From: UBA7236 sp964638865
GTDB taxonomy: Bacteria; Bacteroidota; Bacteroidia; Chitinophagales; BACL12
Assembly: GCA_964638865.1 (NCBI GenBank)
Contig: CAZXBG010000014.1
Coordinates: 1 to 37,058, forward strand
Direction: 5' to 3'
Length of the DNA stretch: 37,058 nucleotides
In this document: piece after piece, positions 8,962-17,484 of the stretch
Position numbering within the stretch: the first letter of the stretch is position 1
Layout: each line of letters starts with the position of its first letter
Program-made: the position numbers and the translations under genes
The notes under the pieces: generated by a model
The model's database searches: none
What the model saw: the letters and a program-made list of their open reading frames with translations, nothing else
What the model was told of the DNA's origin: nothing

Positions 8962-8987
8962 CACAGAGTTTCCGAAGAAACTCCGTG
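8962..8987. repeat. Short hairpin repeat, CACAGAGTTTC stem
   Basis: CACAGAGTTTC (8962-8972) pairs with GAAACTCCGTG (8977-8987) with one mismatch around a CGAA loop. It has no T-tract on the plus strand. It looks like a dispersed intergenic hairpin and sits between two convergent genes. Confidence 0.6.
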
Positions 8988-9069
8988 ACCTCGGAGGATA
9001 AACGTTCAAAATGTAGTTATAGGGACACAATTCTTAATTCTCAACTCTCAATTATCGCCTTTCCTCTTC

Positions 9070-11148
9070 TCACCAATTCAACAATTCCTCCATCACCACT
9101 CCAACTTTTTCCGCACTTGGCAACATGGCTTTTTCCAATCCGGAATTTAATGGAACTGCAGGAAGATTTTTTGCTCCTAACATTTTTACCGGAGCATCGA
9201 GATATTTAAATAATTCGGAAGAAATTCTTCCCGCAATAGCTTGCGCAAAAGAATTCATGATGGGTTCTTCTGTTAATACAAAACATTTATTGTGTCGTTT
9301 TACCGAAATTTCTATTGCTTCCCAATCGTAAGGTGATAAAGTTCTGAGATCTAATATTTCCACCTGACCGGGATATTTTTTACTCGCATTTAATGCCCAA
9401 TGAACTCCCATACCATAAGTTACCACAACAATACTTTCTCCATTATTTATTTTTTCTTCGGATGCATGTTGAAATATCCGCGCTTTTCCTAAAGGGATAA
9501 TATAATCATCACCTGGTTGTATCGATTTTGCAGCTCCAGTTCCAGGAACTTTGCTCCAATACAAGCCTTTATGCTCAAACATCACAACAGGATTCGGATC
9601 ATAAAAGGCGCCCTTTAATAATCCTTTCATATCAGCAGCATTACTCGGATAAACAACTTTAATTCCTTTTATTGCCGTTATAGATGATTCAATGGAACCC
9701 GAATGGTAAGGACCTCCGGAACCATAGGCTCCAATTGGAATTCGAATTACCGTTTGCACATTCCATTTTCCATTGGTGAGGTAAAATGATTTCGATAATT
9801 CAGATACCAATTGATTCACCCCTGTCCATATATAATCTGCAAATTGAATTTCCACCACTGGTTTTGCGCCCGCAGCGCTCATTCCCAAAGTAGACCCTAC
9901 TAAATATGCTTCCTGAATTGCAGTATTAAATACTCTGTGATCACCATGTTTAACAGCTAAGGTTGCCGCTTCACGAAATACTCCTCCCAATCTTTTACCA
10001 ACATCCTGACCATATAATAAAGCTTCAGGATGTTTGGTTAAAATTTCATCCATAGCAAATAACGCGGCATCAACCATTATAACTTGCTCAGAGCCAACAG
10101 GTTCGCGTGTGCCTTGCTCTTTCAAAATAGGTGATTCTGCAAACTCAAAAAGCTCCACTGTGAGCGGATCAGGGTCGGGAGCGGCAACTACCGTCGAAAA
10201 GGCATCTCTGGTCATCTCATCAACTGCTGACTCCAAATGGAGCAATTCGTCGCTGCTAAATCCCGCCGCCTGGAGTAAATTTCTCAATTTTGGCAATGGA
10301 TCGCGACTGTGATGTTCCATTAGGTCTTCTTTCGTGCGATACATTTCCATGCGAACCCCACTGGTATGGTGCCCAAGCAAAGGAACTTTAGCATGAATCA
10401 GTATGGGTTTTCTGTTAACCCGAACATATCCGATCGCTTCTTTTACACAGTTCCAACATTCGGTAAAATCACTTCCATCCACCCTAACCCTTCTCAAACC
10501 TTTAAATCCGGCTGCATATTCATAGGCATCCATGGTTCTGGCTTCTTCTTTAGAAACGGATATTCCCCAATCGTTGTCCTGCACTAAATAAATGATAGGC
10601 AATCCTTTCAAAACAGCAAATTGCAATGCTTCTGCAACTTCGCCTTCCGTCATTGCTCCATCTCCAATAGAACAAACCACCAATGGATTTTCCTTAGCAG
10701 TATCCAATAAATTTTGTTGCTCAAGGTATTGAATTCCCTGTGCTATACCGGTTGTAGGAATTGCCTGCATTCCGGTTGCAGAAGAGGAATGTATCATTTG
10801 GGGATAATCGCTCCCTTTATAGCTCGGGTGACAATAATAATTGCGACCACCGCTAAAGGGATCGTCGCGTTTTGCCATTAACTGAAGTAGTATTTCCTCG
10901 GGTTTCCAGCCCATTGCCATTAACATGGAGTCGTCTCTGTAATACAAACTGGCCCAGTCGCATTTTTTTAACTGCAATCCCATAGCGATCTGTATCGCCT
11001 CATGTCCTCTTGAATTGGCATGCACAAAAATGCAGGTTTGCCTGTTTTCATTGAAGATCTCACTCATCACCTTACTCGTAAACATAATACGGTAAGCATC
11101 CAAGAGTATTTTTTTATCAACCAGTTCGAGTGTCTCCTTTTGATTCAT
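9070..11148 (-). CDS. 2-oxo acid dehydrogenase E1, fused alpha and beta subunits
   Basis: This is the thiamine diphosphate-dependent E1 component that decarboxylates a 2-oxo acid, probably branched-chain, and passes the acyl group to lipoyl-E2. At 692 aa it joins an alpha part (about 1-340) to a beta part (about 355-692). The ThDP motif is GDGAMTEGEVAEALQFAVLK from residue 162, reaching the expected Asn in QDNDWG (N192). The beta part has LYGQDVGKRLGGVF, VEIQFADYIW and PIGAYGSGGPYHSGS. Fused E1 proteins are common in Bacteroidota. E2 and E3 are not in this window, so substrate choice (branched-chain versus pyruvate) is inference. A -7 promoter element lies 23 bp upstream. Confidence 0.9.
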   Translation of the reverse strand: MNQKETLELVDKKILLDAYRIMFTSKVMSEIFNENRQTCIFVHANSRGHEAIQIAMGLQLKKCDWASLYYRDDSMLMAMGWKPEEILLQLMAKRDDPFSGGRNYYCHPSYKGSDYPQMIHSSSATGMQAIPTTGIAQGIQYLEQQNLLDTAKENPLVVCSIGDGAMTEGEVAEALQFAVLKGLPIIYLVQDNDWGISVSKEEARTMDAYEYAAGFKGLRRVRVDGSDFTECWNCVKEAIGYVRVNRKPILIHAKVPLLGHHTSGVRMEMYRTKEDLMEHHSRDPLPKLRNLLQAAGFSSDELLHLESAVDEMTRDAFSTVVAAPDPDPLTVELFEFAESPILKEQGTREPVGSEQVIMVDAALFAMDEILTKHPEALLYGQDVGKRLGGVFREAATLAVKHGDHRVFNTAIQEAYLVGSTLGMSAAGAKPVVEIQFADYIWTGVNQLVSELSKSFYLTNGKWNVQTVIRIPIGAYGSGGPYHSGSIESSITAIKGIKVVYPSNAADMKGLLKGAFYDPNPVVMFEHKGLYWSKVPGTGAAKSIQPGDDYIIPLGKARIFQHASEEKINNGESIVVVTYGMGVHWALNASKKYPGQVEILDLRTLSPYDWEAIEISVKRHNKCFVLTEEPIMNSFAQAIAGRISSELFKYLDAPVKMLGAKNLPAVPLNSGLEKAMLPSAEKVGVVMEELLNW

Positions 11149-11170
11149 TTAGCGCTTTAAAAATTTGCTG

Positions 11171-11178
11171 CAAAGCTA
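11171..11178 (-). promoter_or_regulatory. Promoter of the E1 gene (-7 element TAGCTTTG)
   Basis: TAGCTTTG on the minus strand matches TAnnTTTG, giving a leader of about 19 nt. No clear TTG is visible at the -33 position. It suggests the E1 gene can be transcribed separately from the FAH gene upstream. Confidence 0.55.
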
Positions 11179-11214
11179 TAAAGGAATTGAGTGCCCTTTT
11201 AGCGGTTTTTTGCC

Positions 11215-11823
11215 TTATTTGATATTTATTTCAAATTTTTTCTCCTTTTCCAGAAATCCTTCAAGTTTATCGCCGACACTCACCTTGCCAACACCTGCCG
11301 GAGTGCCTGTAAAAAGCAGATCGCCTTGCTGTAAAGTAAAGTATTTGGAGATATAGGATATCATTTGGTTTATATTATTGATCATCTGCCCGGAGGAGCC
11401 TGCTTGAACCATTTCCTGATTTTTAAGCATATGGAACGCAATATCGTTGACGTTTTCCAGATTTTGAATCGTGGTAAAATCTCCAATAACAGCAGAATTA
11501 TCAAATCCTTTTGCAATTTCCCAGGGTAAACCTTTTTTCTTTTGTTCTGATTGTAAATCGCGGGCAGTAAAATCTATCCCAACAGTTACGGCATCAATGT
11601 ATTTTGAAACAAATTCTTCTACTATATGTTTTCCATTTTTGCATATCCTAAATACCAATTCACATTCATAATGTATATCGTTCGAAAAATCAGGGATATA
11701 AAAATCTTTACCTTTTAACAGGGCGGTGGGAGGTTTCATAAACACCACAGGAGCATCGGGAATTTCATTGTTCAGTTCCTTTGCGTGTTCAGAATAATTG
11801 CGACCTATACAGAATATTTTCAT
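11215..11823 (-). CDS. Fumarylacetoacetate hydrolase (FAH) family protein
   Basis: The product is a 202-aa cytoplasmic member of the FAH superfamily, which cleaves or decarboxylates acylpyruvate-type substrates using a divalent metal. KIFCIGRNYSEHAKELNN, VVFMKPPTALL, a YECELVFRI segment carrying the metal-binding Glu pair, the later Asp in VGIDFTARDLQ and the C-terminal FTGTPAGVGKV are all family motifs. The length matches the short single-domain form. The ATG at 11823 is chosen over the in-frame start at 11835 because a perfect promoter element (11833-11840) overlaps the latter. The physiological substrate cannot be told from the sequence; acylpyruvase or oxaloacetate decarboxylase are both known for the family. 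Confidence 0.88.
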   Translation of the reverse strand: MKIFCIGRNYSEHAKELNNEIPDAPVVFMKPPTALLKGKDFYIPDFSNDIHYECELVFRICKNGKHIVEEFVSKYIDAVTVGIDFTARDLQSEQKKKGLPWEIAKGFDNSAVIGDFTTIQNLENVNDIAFHMLKNQEMVQAGSSGQMINNINQMISYISKYFTLQQGDLLFTGTPAGVGKVSVGDKLEGFLEKEKKFEINIK

Positions 11824-11832
11824 AACAGGTGG

Positions 11833-11840
11833 CAAAGTTA
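11833..11840 (-). promoter_or_regulatory. Promoter of the FAH-family gene (-7 element TAACTTTG)
   Basis: TAACTTTG on the minus strand is a perfect match to TAnnTTTG. Its position predicts a leader of only about 6 nt before the ATG at 11823. It is divergent from the promoter at 11898-11905. Confidence 0.6.
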
Positions 11841-11897
11841 CAAAACAGGATATAGATTCATTTTTATTTGGTAACGGAAGGATTTTTTAATTTCCCG

Positions 11898-11905
11898 TAT
11901 CTTTG
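11898..11905 (+). promoter_or_regulatory. Promoter of the alpha/beta hydrolase gene (-7 element TATCTTTG)
   Basis: TATCTTTG matches TAnnTTTG exactly and predicts transcription start near 11909, about 18 nt before the ATG at 11927. The in-frame start at 11903 would overlap the element itself and is therefore unlikely. Confidence 0.65.
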
Positions 11906-11926
11906 GATCATTATAATCAGGTTGGT

Positions 11927-12805
11927 ATGAGAAAAATATTGGGAGTATATATCGTTTGTTTTGTTTTTGTCGGAAATTGTTTTGGACAACGCCAGGTTTC
12001 TCCGGGTAAAAATCTCGGCAATAATAAAGTTGGATCATTTGAGCATGTGGAAGGTGTTTTTATTGCTGTGAATGGAATAACCATGTATTACGAAGAATAT
12101 GGTGAAGGACCTGCTTTATTAATGTTGCACGAAAATGGAGGTTCTGTGGAATCGTTTAACAGTCAGATCAATTATTTTTCAAAAAAATACCGGGTAATCG
12201 TTGCTGATGGGAGAGGGCAGGGGCAAACAAATAATACTGCCGATAGTCTAACTTATGAATTACTTACGGAGGATTATAATGCACTGCTCGAAAAATTAGA
12301 TATTGATAGTGTTTATGTAATTGGTGTGGATGATGGGGCAATTGTTGGATTAATGCTTGCAATGTATTTCCCTGAAAGAATTAAAATGCTGGCAATATAT
12401 GGAGCGCGATTGAATACTGATTCTACAACTGTAATAAATGCTTCTACTGACCTTGTGAATGTGTATAAACAAATGTATACAGATTCGGTAAAAGCCGGTA
12501 AGGTTGATTATAAAGACCCTTTGTTATTAACGAATTTAGTTTTGCATCATCCGGAGATAGATGAGGATCTATTGATAAATATTACAGCACCTGTTTTAGT
12601 TATGGGGGGTGACAGAGATATTATTCAGCTGGAACATACCGTATTTTTATATAAACAATTGCAGCACGCTCAATTGTCAATATTTCCCGGCGCTACCCAT
12701 TATTTTATGAGTGAAACTCCGATGTTATTTAACAATGCAGTTTCGAAGTTTTTTTCAAAACCGTTTTATGATCCTGAGGTAGAGGATACTATAAAATTTA
12801 AATAA
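11927..12805 (+). CDS. Secreted alpha/beta hydrolase with Asp at the nucleophile position
   Basis: The protein is 292 aa with a signal peptide (about 1-21, ending CFGQ) and an alpha/beta hydrolase fold. The oxyanion segment is LLMLHENGGS and the post-strand loop is VADGRGQGQT. The nucleophile elbow reads GVDDGA (residues 133-138), where most relatives have G-x-S-x-G, so residue 135 is Asp. The acid is in GGDRD (229 or 231) and the His in GATHYF (258). Asp nucleophiles define haloalkane dehalogenases and epoxide hydrolases of this fold, but the helical cap region here is too unfamiliar to assign either. Substrate unknown. It is convergent with pth, 23 bp away. Confidence 0.82.
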   Translation: MRKILGVYIVCFVFVGNCFGQRQVSPGKNLGNNKVGSFEHVEGVFIAVNGITMYYEEYGEGPALLMLHENGGSVESFNSQINYFSKKYRVIVADGRGQGQTNNTADSLTYELLTEDYNALLEKLDIDSVYVIGVDDGAIVGLMLAMYFPERIKMLAIYGARLNTDSTTVINASTDLVNVYKQMYTDSVKAGKVDYKDPLLLTNLVLHHPEIDEDLLINITAPVLVMGGDRDIIQLEHTVFLYKQLQHAQLSIFPGATHYFMSETPMLFNNAVSKFFSKPFYDPEVEDTIKFK

Positions 12806-12828
12806 ACAGGAAATTAATTGTCGTGATG

Positions 12829-13449
12829 TTAGTTGAATTTATTCATTGCCCTGTCAACGCCTTCCATCACAATAGATAAAATCGCTTCAGCACATTTTTT
12901 TGTGGTTTCTGAAACTATTTGTTTTTCTTCGGATGTCCATTTTCCTAAAACAAAATCAACCTGTTTTCCCTTTCCGAAATCATTTCCAACACCAAAACGC
13001 AATCTGGTGTATTGATTTGTTTGTAACAATTCGTTAATGCTTTTTAATCCATTATGTCCACCGTCGTTGCCATCTTTTCGGATACGCAATTTCCCTAAGG
13101 GAAGATTTATATCATCAGTAACAATAAGAAGATTTTCGAGTGGGATATTTTCCTTTTCCATCCAATATTTAACAGCTTTGCCACTTAAATTCATATAAGT
13201 AGTGGGTTTTATCAATAGGAATATCTTCCCTTTAAATTTAAATTCTGAAATATCCGCATATCTTTTGGAAGTAAATACAACTTTTTTTTCTTCTGCCAGA
13301 TATTCCAATACATCAAAACCGATATTATGTCTTGTATTTTGATAATCAATACCGAAATTGCCTAAACCTGCAATTAAATATTTCATCTCAATGGTTTGTA
13401 AATCTTTTTTTGTGGATTTGCGGGGAAATAAAAAACGAAGCAACTTCAT
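12829..13449 (-). CDS. pth: Peptidyl-tRNA hydrolase
   Basis: Pth recycles tRNA from prematurely released peptidyl-tRNA in the cytoplasm. Motifs include YLIAGLGNFG, NTRHNIGFDVLEYL with the catalytic His, KPTTYMNLSG, LLIVTDDINLPLGKLRIR and GGHNGLKSI. Three in-frame starts exist. The ATG at 13449 (206 aa) is chosen because many Bacteroidota homologues carry a short basic extension like MKLLRFLFPRK. The ATG at 13386 would put the catalytic His at residue 20 as in E. coli, and is a real alternative. The start at 13509 would overlap rplY. It is the third gene of a prs-rplY-pth operon, 43 bp after rplY. Confidence 0.9.
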   Translation of the reverse strand: MKLLRFLFPRKSTKKDLQTIEMKYLIAGLGNFGIDYQNTRHNIGFDVLEYLAEEKKVVFTSKRYADISEFKFKGKIFLLIKPTTYMNLSGKAVKYWMEKENIPLENLLIVTDDINLPLGKLRIRKDGNDGGHNGLKSINELLQTNQYTRLRFGVGNDFGKGKQVDFVLGKWTSEEKQIVSETTKKCAEAILSIVMEGVDRAMNKFN

Positions 13450-13492
13450 ATTAATAAAAATTAGAAATTGCTTCGTTAATAAAGTGATGAAT

Positions 13493-14149
13493 TTAATCTT
13501 TCTTCTCATCTTTTACAGCATCAGGAGCAGCAGCAACAGCGGCAACAGGAGCAGCAGTTTTAGCGGCAGCATCAGCAGCAGCAGCGGCATCAGCAATTGC
13601 TTTAAGCGCGCGAGGAGAGATAACAGTAACTAAAGGAATGCTTTTGGCACCCAATACTTCAATATTTTTGATCTTGATATCACCCATTCTGATGGTATTG
13701 CTAACATCAAGATCTGTAACATCAATGGTAACTTTGTCAACAAGATCTTTAGGTAAACCTTTGATCGTAATTTTTCTGATTCGCTGAATAAGTTTACCAC
13801 CGCTTTTTACACCCACAGACTGACCTGTTAATTTAATAGGCACAACAGATGTGATCTTTTTCTTTGGATTTAATTTCAAAAAATCGATGTGCAGAATTTC
13901 ATCCGTAACCTTGTGAAATTGTATTTCACGCATTAATGTTTCGGTAGAATTGCCATCGATATTAAGAATCACTTTATAAACGTTTGGTGAGTACACCAAA
14001 GTTTTAAGTGCTGTTTTGGCTACTTCGAAATTTATATTTTCGCCATCACCATAGAGAATACATGGAACCATTTCTCCCGAACGTGCATCTTTGGATGCTC
14101 TCCGGCCAACCTGGTCTCTCAGTTTCCCTTTTAATTCAAATGTTTGCAT
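13493..14149 (-). CDS. rplY: 50S ribosomal protein L25/Ctc
   Basis: L25 of the Ctc type binds 5S rRNA in the large subunit. The 218-aa protein starts MQTFELKGKLRDQVGRRAS, a typical L25 N-terminus, with an RNA-binding beta-barrel to about residue 95 (PCILYGDGENINFEV, LMREIQFHKVTDEILHIDFL) and a second beta domain to about 185. The tail is Ala-rich and low in complexity (ADAAAAADAAAK) and ends in charged residues, as in other Ctc proteins. The frame stays open upstream to 14305, but that part overlaps prs and lacks homology, so 14149 is the start. It lies 55 bp after prs. Confidence 0.93.
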   Translation of the reverse strand: MQTFELKGKLRDQVGRRASKDARSGEMVPCILYGDGENINFEVAKTALKTLVYSPNVYKVILNIDGNSTETLMREIQFHKVTDEILHIDFLKLNPKKKITSVVPIKLTGQSVGVKSGGKLIQRIRKITIKGLPKDLVDKVTIDVTDLDVSNTIRMGDIKIKNIEVLGAKSIPLVTVISPRALKAIADAAAAADAAAKTAAPVAAVAAAPDAVKDEKKD

Positions 14150-14204
14150 TTTAATTAAATTTAATTTTAATTGTTTACTGAATTTATTTAATGAAAATCT
14201 TAAA

Positions 14205-15146
14205 TTAATTATTGATAAATAATGAACTGATACTTCTGTGTTCATGTGTATTTCTGATCGCTCTTGCAAATAATTTTGCAGAAGAAACCACCCGTATTTT
14301 TTCACTTTCGCGTTTTAATGGAATTGTATCGGTAACAACAATTTCTTCCAAGGAAGAATTTTCAATTGTTTCGTATGCTTTTCCACTTAAAACCGGATGC
14401 GTACAAAAAGCTCTGACTGTTTTAGCACCTTTTTGTTTCATCAAATTTGCTGCGTTCGCCAGGGTATTTCCTGTATCTACGATGTCATCTATCATGATCA
14501 CATCTTTACCGCTAACATCTCCAATCACCGTCATTTCTGCAATCTCGTTTGCCTTTTTTCTGTATTTATCGCAAATCACCAGCTCCGTATTAAAATGAAC
14601 AGCATAACGGCGATTTCTTTTAGTACTTCCAACATCAGGAGATGCAAATATCACATTCGAGGTATCTAAATTTTCTTCTATATAAGGAACATAAATAGCA
14701 GTTGAACTCAAATGATCCACCGGAATATCAAAAAATCCCTGGATCTGATCAGCGTGAAGATCCATGGTAACTATCCTGTTTGCTCCAGCGGCTGACAATA
14801 ATTCTGCAACAAGTTTTGCTCCAATGGAAACGCGTGGTTTGTCTTTCCTGTCCTGACGCGCAAGTCCAAAGTAAGGAATAACAGCCGTGATATAGGAAGC
14901 GGAAGCCCTTTTTGCCGCATCTATCATCAACAAAAGCTCCATAAGGTTATCGGAAGGAAAAAAGGTGCTTTGAATAAAGAACACATAACTTCCCCTCACA
15001 CTTTCCAGAATATTTGGCTGAAATTCCCCGTCGCTAAAGCGGTCGATAGCAATTTTTCCTAATGGTTGCCCATAATAATCTGCAACTTTTTCAGCCAGAT
15101 AGCGGCTGGTAGTTCCTGAAAATAATTTTACATCGTTGGTAACCAT
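14205..15146 (-). CDS. prs: Ribose-phosphate pyrophosphokinase (PRPP synthase)
   Basis: Prs transfers pyrophosphate from ATP to ribose 5-phosphate, giving PRPP for nucleotides, His and Trp. The 313-aa length is normal for class I enzymes. Seen motifs: FSDGEFQPNILESVRG, FFIQSTFFPSDNLMELL, VIPYFGLARQDRKDKPR (ATP loop), TMDLHADQIQGFFDIPVDHL and the PRPP loop VIMIDDIVDTGNTL. It ends SISSLFIN as in the family. It is the first gene of the prs-rplY-pth operon, an arrangement known in many bacteria, with a promoter element 23 bp upstream. Confidence 0.97.
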   Translation of the reverse strand: MVTNDVKLFSGTTSRYLAEKVADYYGQPLGKIAIDRFSDGEFQPNILESVRGSYVFFIQSTFFPSDNLMELLLMIDAAKRASASYITAVIPYFGLARQDRKDKPRVSIGAKLVAELLSAAGANRIVTMDLHADQIQGFFDIPVDHLSSTAIYVPYIEENLDTSNVIFASPDVGSTKRNRRYAVHFNTELVICDKYRKKANEIAEMTVIGDVSGKDVIMIDDIVDTGNTLANAANLMKQKGAKTVRAFCTHPVLSGKAYETIENSSLEEIVVTDTIPLKRESEKIRVVSSAKLFARAIRNTHEHRSISSLFINN

Positions 15147-15169
15147 TGCGATACAGAGATTTGAGGCGG

Positions 15170-15177
15170 CAAAGATA
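15170..15177 (-). promoter_or_regulatory. Promoter of the prs-rplY-pth operon (-7 element TATCTTTG)
   Basis: TATCTTTG on the minus strand matches TAnnTTTG exactly, predicting a leader of about 20 nt before prs. The -33 TTG is not obvious. No matching element stands before rplY or pth, which supports one transcript. Confidence 0.6.
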
Positions 15178-15208
15178 GCAAAATAGACCCTATTTTGGAA
15201 GTATTAAA

Positions 15209-15997
15209 TTAATTCTCACCCGAAATCACTTTGTGCAGGTTTTTAAAATAAGGGAATGCAAGCTGCATGCGGCTTCCATACCAGCTGAACATTTCTCCAT
15301 CCACTAATAAAACCCTCGTTTTTGGAAATGATTTTTGCAGTTCTAACATATGAACTTGTTTAAATGGGTAGGGTTCTGAAGAAAGGAAAAGAAATTCAGG
15401 ATCTTTTTCTTCCATTTGTGCCAAATTCACCTCTGGATACCGGTAATTTGAGCCAAAACAATTCTTAAATCCCGCTTCCCCAAGCATGGAGTTTATAAAA
15501 GTATCGCCACCAATGGTTAAATAGGGTTCTTTCCAAATGAGGTAAATCGCAGTTCGGGGACTACAACCGGGTAATTCAGAGCGTTTTGATATTATTGTTT
15601 TAATCAATATTTCCGCTTTAAGATCAGTTTCCGTTATATTTCCGAGCAATTGAATCATTTCTAATGCGGTATCCAATGTTTTGACATCAGTTACAAAAAC
15701 TGGAAATTCTTTTGCTAATTCTTCAATTTGTGTTAATTCGTTTTCTTCTTTATTTGCGATGATGAAATCAGGTTTCAATTTTTTGATCTTTTCCAGATTC
15801 AGATTTTTTGTACCGCCAATAATGTTTTTTGATTTTTTAAGATTTTTTGGATGGACACAAAATTTAGTAATGCCTATGATGGAATTTTCCAATCCGAGGT
15901 CAAACAATAATTCTGTTTGGGATGGAACTAAAGAAATTATTTTTTTGGGAGGAGATAAAATTTCTATTGAACGCGAAATTTGATCGATAAAATTCAT
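15209..15997 (-). CDS. BtuF-like substrate-binding protein, no signal peptide
   Basis: This 262-aa protein has the helical-backbone metal-receptor fold of vitamin B12 or iron-chelate binding proteins. It opens with KKIISLVPSQTELLFDLGL and GITKFCVHP, continues with GGTKNLNLEKIKKLKPDFII, and has a second lobe from TAIYLIWKEPYLTIGGDTFI. Such proteins are normally exported, yet no signal peptide is seen, and a TAA stops the frame four codons before the ATG, so none can be gained by extension. Short, apparently cytosolic homologues are known in Bacteroidota. No BtuC or BtuD gene is adjacent. The ligand is unproven. Confidence 0.8.
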   Translation of the reverse strand: MNFIDQISRSIEILSPPKKIISLVPSQTELLFDLGLENSIIGITKFCVHPKNLKKSKNIIGGTKNLNLEKIKKLKPDFIIANKEENELTQIEELAKEFPVFVTDVKTLDTALEMIQLLGNITETDLKAEILIKTIISKRSELPGCSPRTAIYLIWKEPYLTIGGDTFINSMLGEAGFKNCFGSNYRYPEVNLAQMEEKDPEFLFLSSEPYPFKQVHMLELQKSFPKTRVLLVDGEMFSWYGSRMQLAFPYFKNLHKVISGEN

Positions 15998-16114
15998 GCG
16001 TATATTTTTTTAAAATTTGCGTTCGTATTTACCATCTCGAATTTTAAATTTCCTTTGAAAAAGAGTGTGTTGAACTTATGCTGATAAGCATTCTATTTTT
16101 AAAGTTTAAATAAA

Positions 16115-17479
16115 TCATCTCGTCAGCGCACTCATCACATCATGTTTAGTAATGATATACGTTTTATCCACTTTAAAATCTCTCACCAATAAAGCATGAA
16201 TATCATTATTCAACATATTTCCCAGGGCATCAATTGGCGTAGAAATATCTATAAATGGAAATGCCTGTTTCATTACAGAGTCAACTTTTTCACTTTTAAT
16301 TTCCGGATTTTTTAATACTTCCTGATATAATAATGATTCGTTGATGGAACCTACAATTCTTCCGCCATCTGTTACGGGTAATTGGGAGAAATCATTTTGC
16401 ATCATGATCTGCAATGCTTGTGCTACGGTTGTATTAGAATCTACAGAGGTAAGATCTCCTTTTTGATTAGAGGAAATGAGATCTTTTGCGGTTAAGCCTG
16501 ATTTGTCGATATAACCCATTTTCATCATCCAGTCAGGATTAAACATTTTACCTAAATAACGTGTGCCATGATCAACAAATATTACCACAACCACATCATC
16601 TTTTGTGAATTTATCTTTCAATTGAATTAATCCTTGTAATGCGGAGCCGGAAGAATTTCCCACCCAAATTCCCTCCTCTTTTACAATTCTGGCAGTCATA
16701 ATTGCTGCATCCTTATCCGTAACTTTTTCAAACAGATCAATAAGATCCATATTTACATTTTCCGGAAGAAAATCTTCCCCAATACCTTCGGTTACATAGG
16801 GATAAATTTCATTTTTATCGAATATACCCGTCTCCTTAAATTTTTTAAATATGGAGCCATAAGTATCGATACCATATATTTTAATATCAGGATTTTTTTC
16901 CTTCAGATATTTACCGGTACCGCTAATAGTTCCTCCTGTTCCAACACCTGCAACAAAATGGGTTATTCTGCCATCACTTTGTTCCCAAATTTCAGGTCCT
17001 GTTGTTTCGTAATGTGCTATAGTGTTGCTAGGATTATCGTATTGATTCGGTTTCCAGGAATTTGGCACCTCTTTAATTAATCTGGAGGAAACGGAGTAAT
17101 AACTTCTAGGATCTTCCGGATCAACATCCGTTGGACAAACAATCACTTCTGCGCCAAATGCTTTTAATGCATTTACTTTTTCGATACTCTGTTTATCGGT
17201 TGTTGTGAAAATACACTTGTATCCTTTTATAATGGCTCCAATTGCAAGTCCCATTCCTGTATTCCCTGAGGTGCCTTCAATAATGGTTCCACCGGGTAAC
17301 AATCTGCCGTCTTTTTCTGCATCTTCTATCATTTTAATAGCCATCCGGTCTTTTATGGAATTGCCGGGGTTAAAGGTTTCTACCTTGGCAAGAACTGTTG
17401 CAGGAATATCTTTTACAATATTGTTGAGTTTTATGAGTGGCGTATTGCCTATCGCTTCTAAAATGTTGTTTTTCCACAT
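16115..17479 (-). CDS. Cystathionine beta-synthase-type PLP enzyme with CBS pair
   Basis: This 454-aa PLP-dependent enzyme probably condenses serine with homocysteine, or makes cysteine. The N-terminus reads ILEAIGNTPLIKLNNIV. The PLP lysine is K43 in NPGNSIKDRMA, the substrate loop is EGTSGNTGMG near residue 69, and the phosphate loop is GVGTGGTISGTGKYL. Residues about 340-454 form two CBS motifs (a Bateman module) that may bind an adenosyl ligand such as SAM, fitting the metK in the same window. The fold type and CBS pair are firm. Separation from cysteine synthase rests on the CBS tail. A promoter element lies only 5 bp before the ATG. Confidence 0.88.
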   Translation of the reverse strand: MWKNNILEAIGNTPLIKLNNIVKDIPATVLAKVETFNPGNSIKDRMAIKMIEDAEKDGRLLPGGTIIEGTSGNTGMGLAIGAIIKGYKCIFTTTDKQSIEKVNALKAFGAEVIVCPTDVDPEDPRSYYSVSSRLIKEVPNSWKPNQYDNPSNTIAHYETTGPEIWEQSDGRITHFVAGVGTGGTISGTGKYLKEKNPDIKIYGIDTYGSIFKKFKETGIFDKNEIYPYVTEGIGEDFLPENVNMDLIDLFEKVTDKDAAIMTARIVKEEGIWVGNSSGSALQGLIQLKDKFTKDDVVVVIFVDHGTRYLGKMFNPDWMMKMGYIDKSGLTAKDLISSNQKGDLTSVDSNTTVAQALQIMMQNDFSQLPVTDGGRIVGSINESLLYQEVLKNPEIKSEKVDSVMKQAFPFIDISTPIDALGNMLNNDIHALLVRDFKVDKTYIITKHDVMSALTR

Positions 17480-17484
17480 GGGGG

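Noticed and set aside
13358..13633. Plus-strand Ser-rich frame opposite pth and rplY
   Set aside because: The Ser/Gly-rich composition mirrors the Ala-rich L25 tail on the other strand; it has no independent coding support.
14150..14305. N-terminal 52-residue extension of L25
   Set aside because: It overlaps the end of prs, and L25 homology starts at MQTFELKGK.
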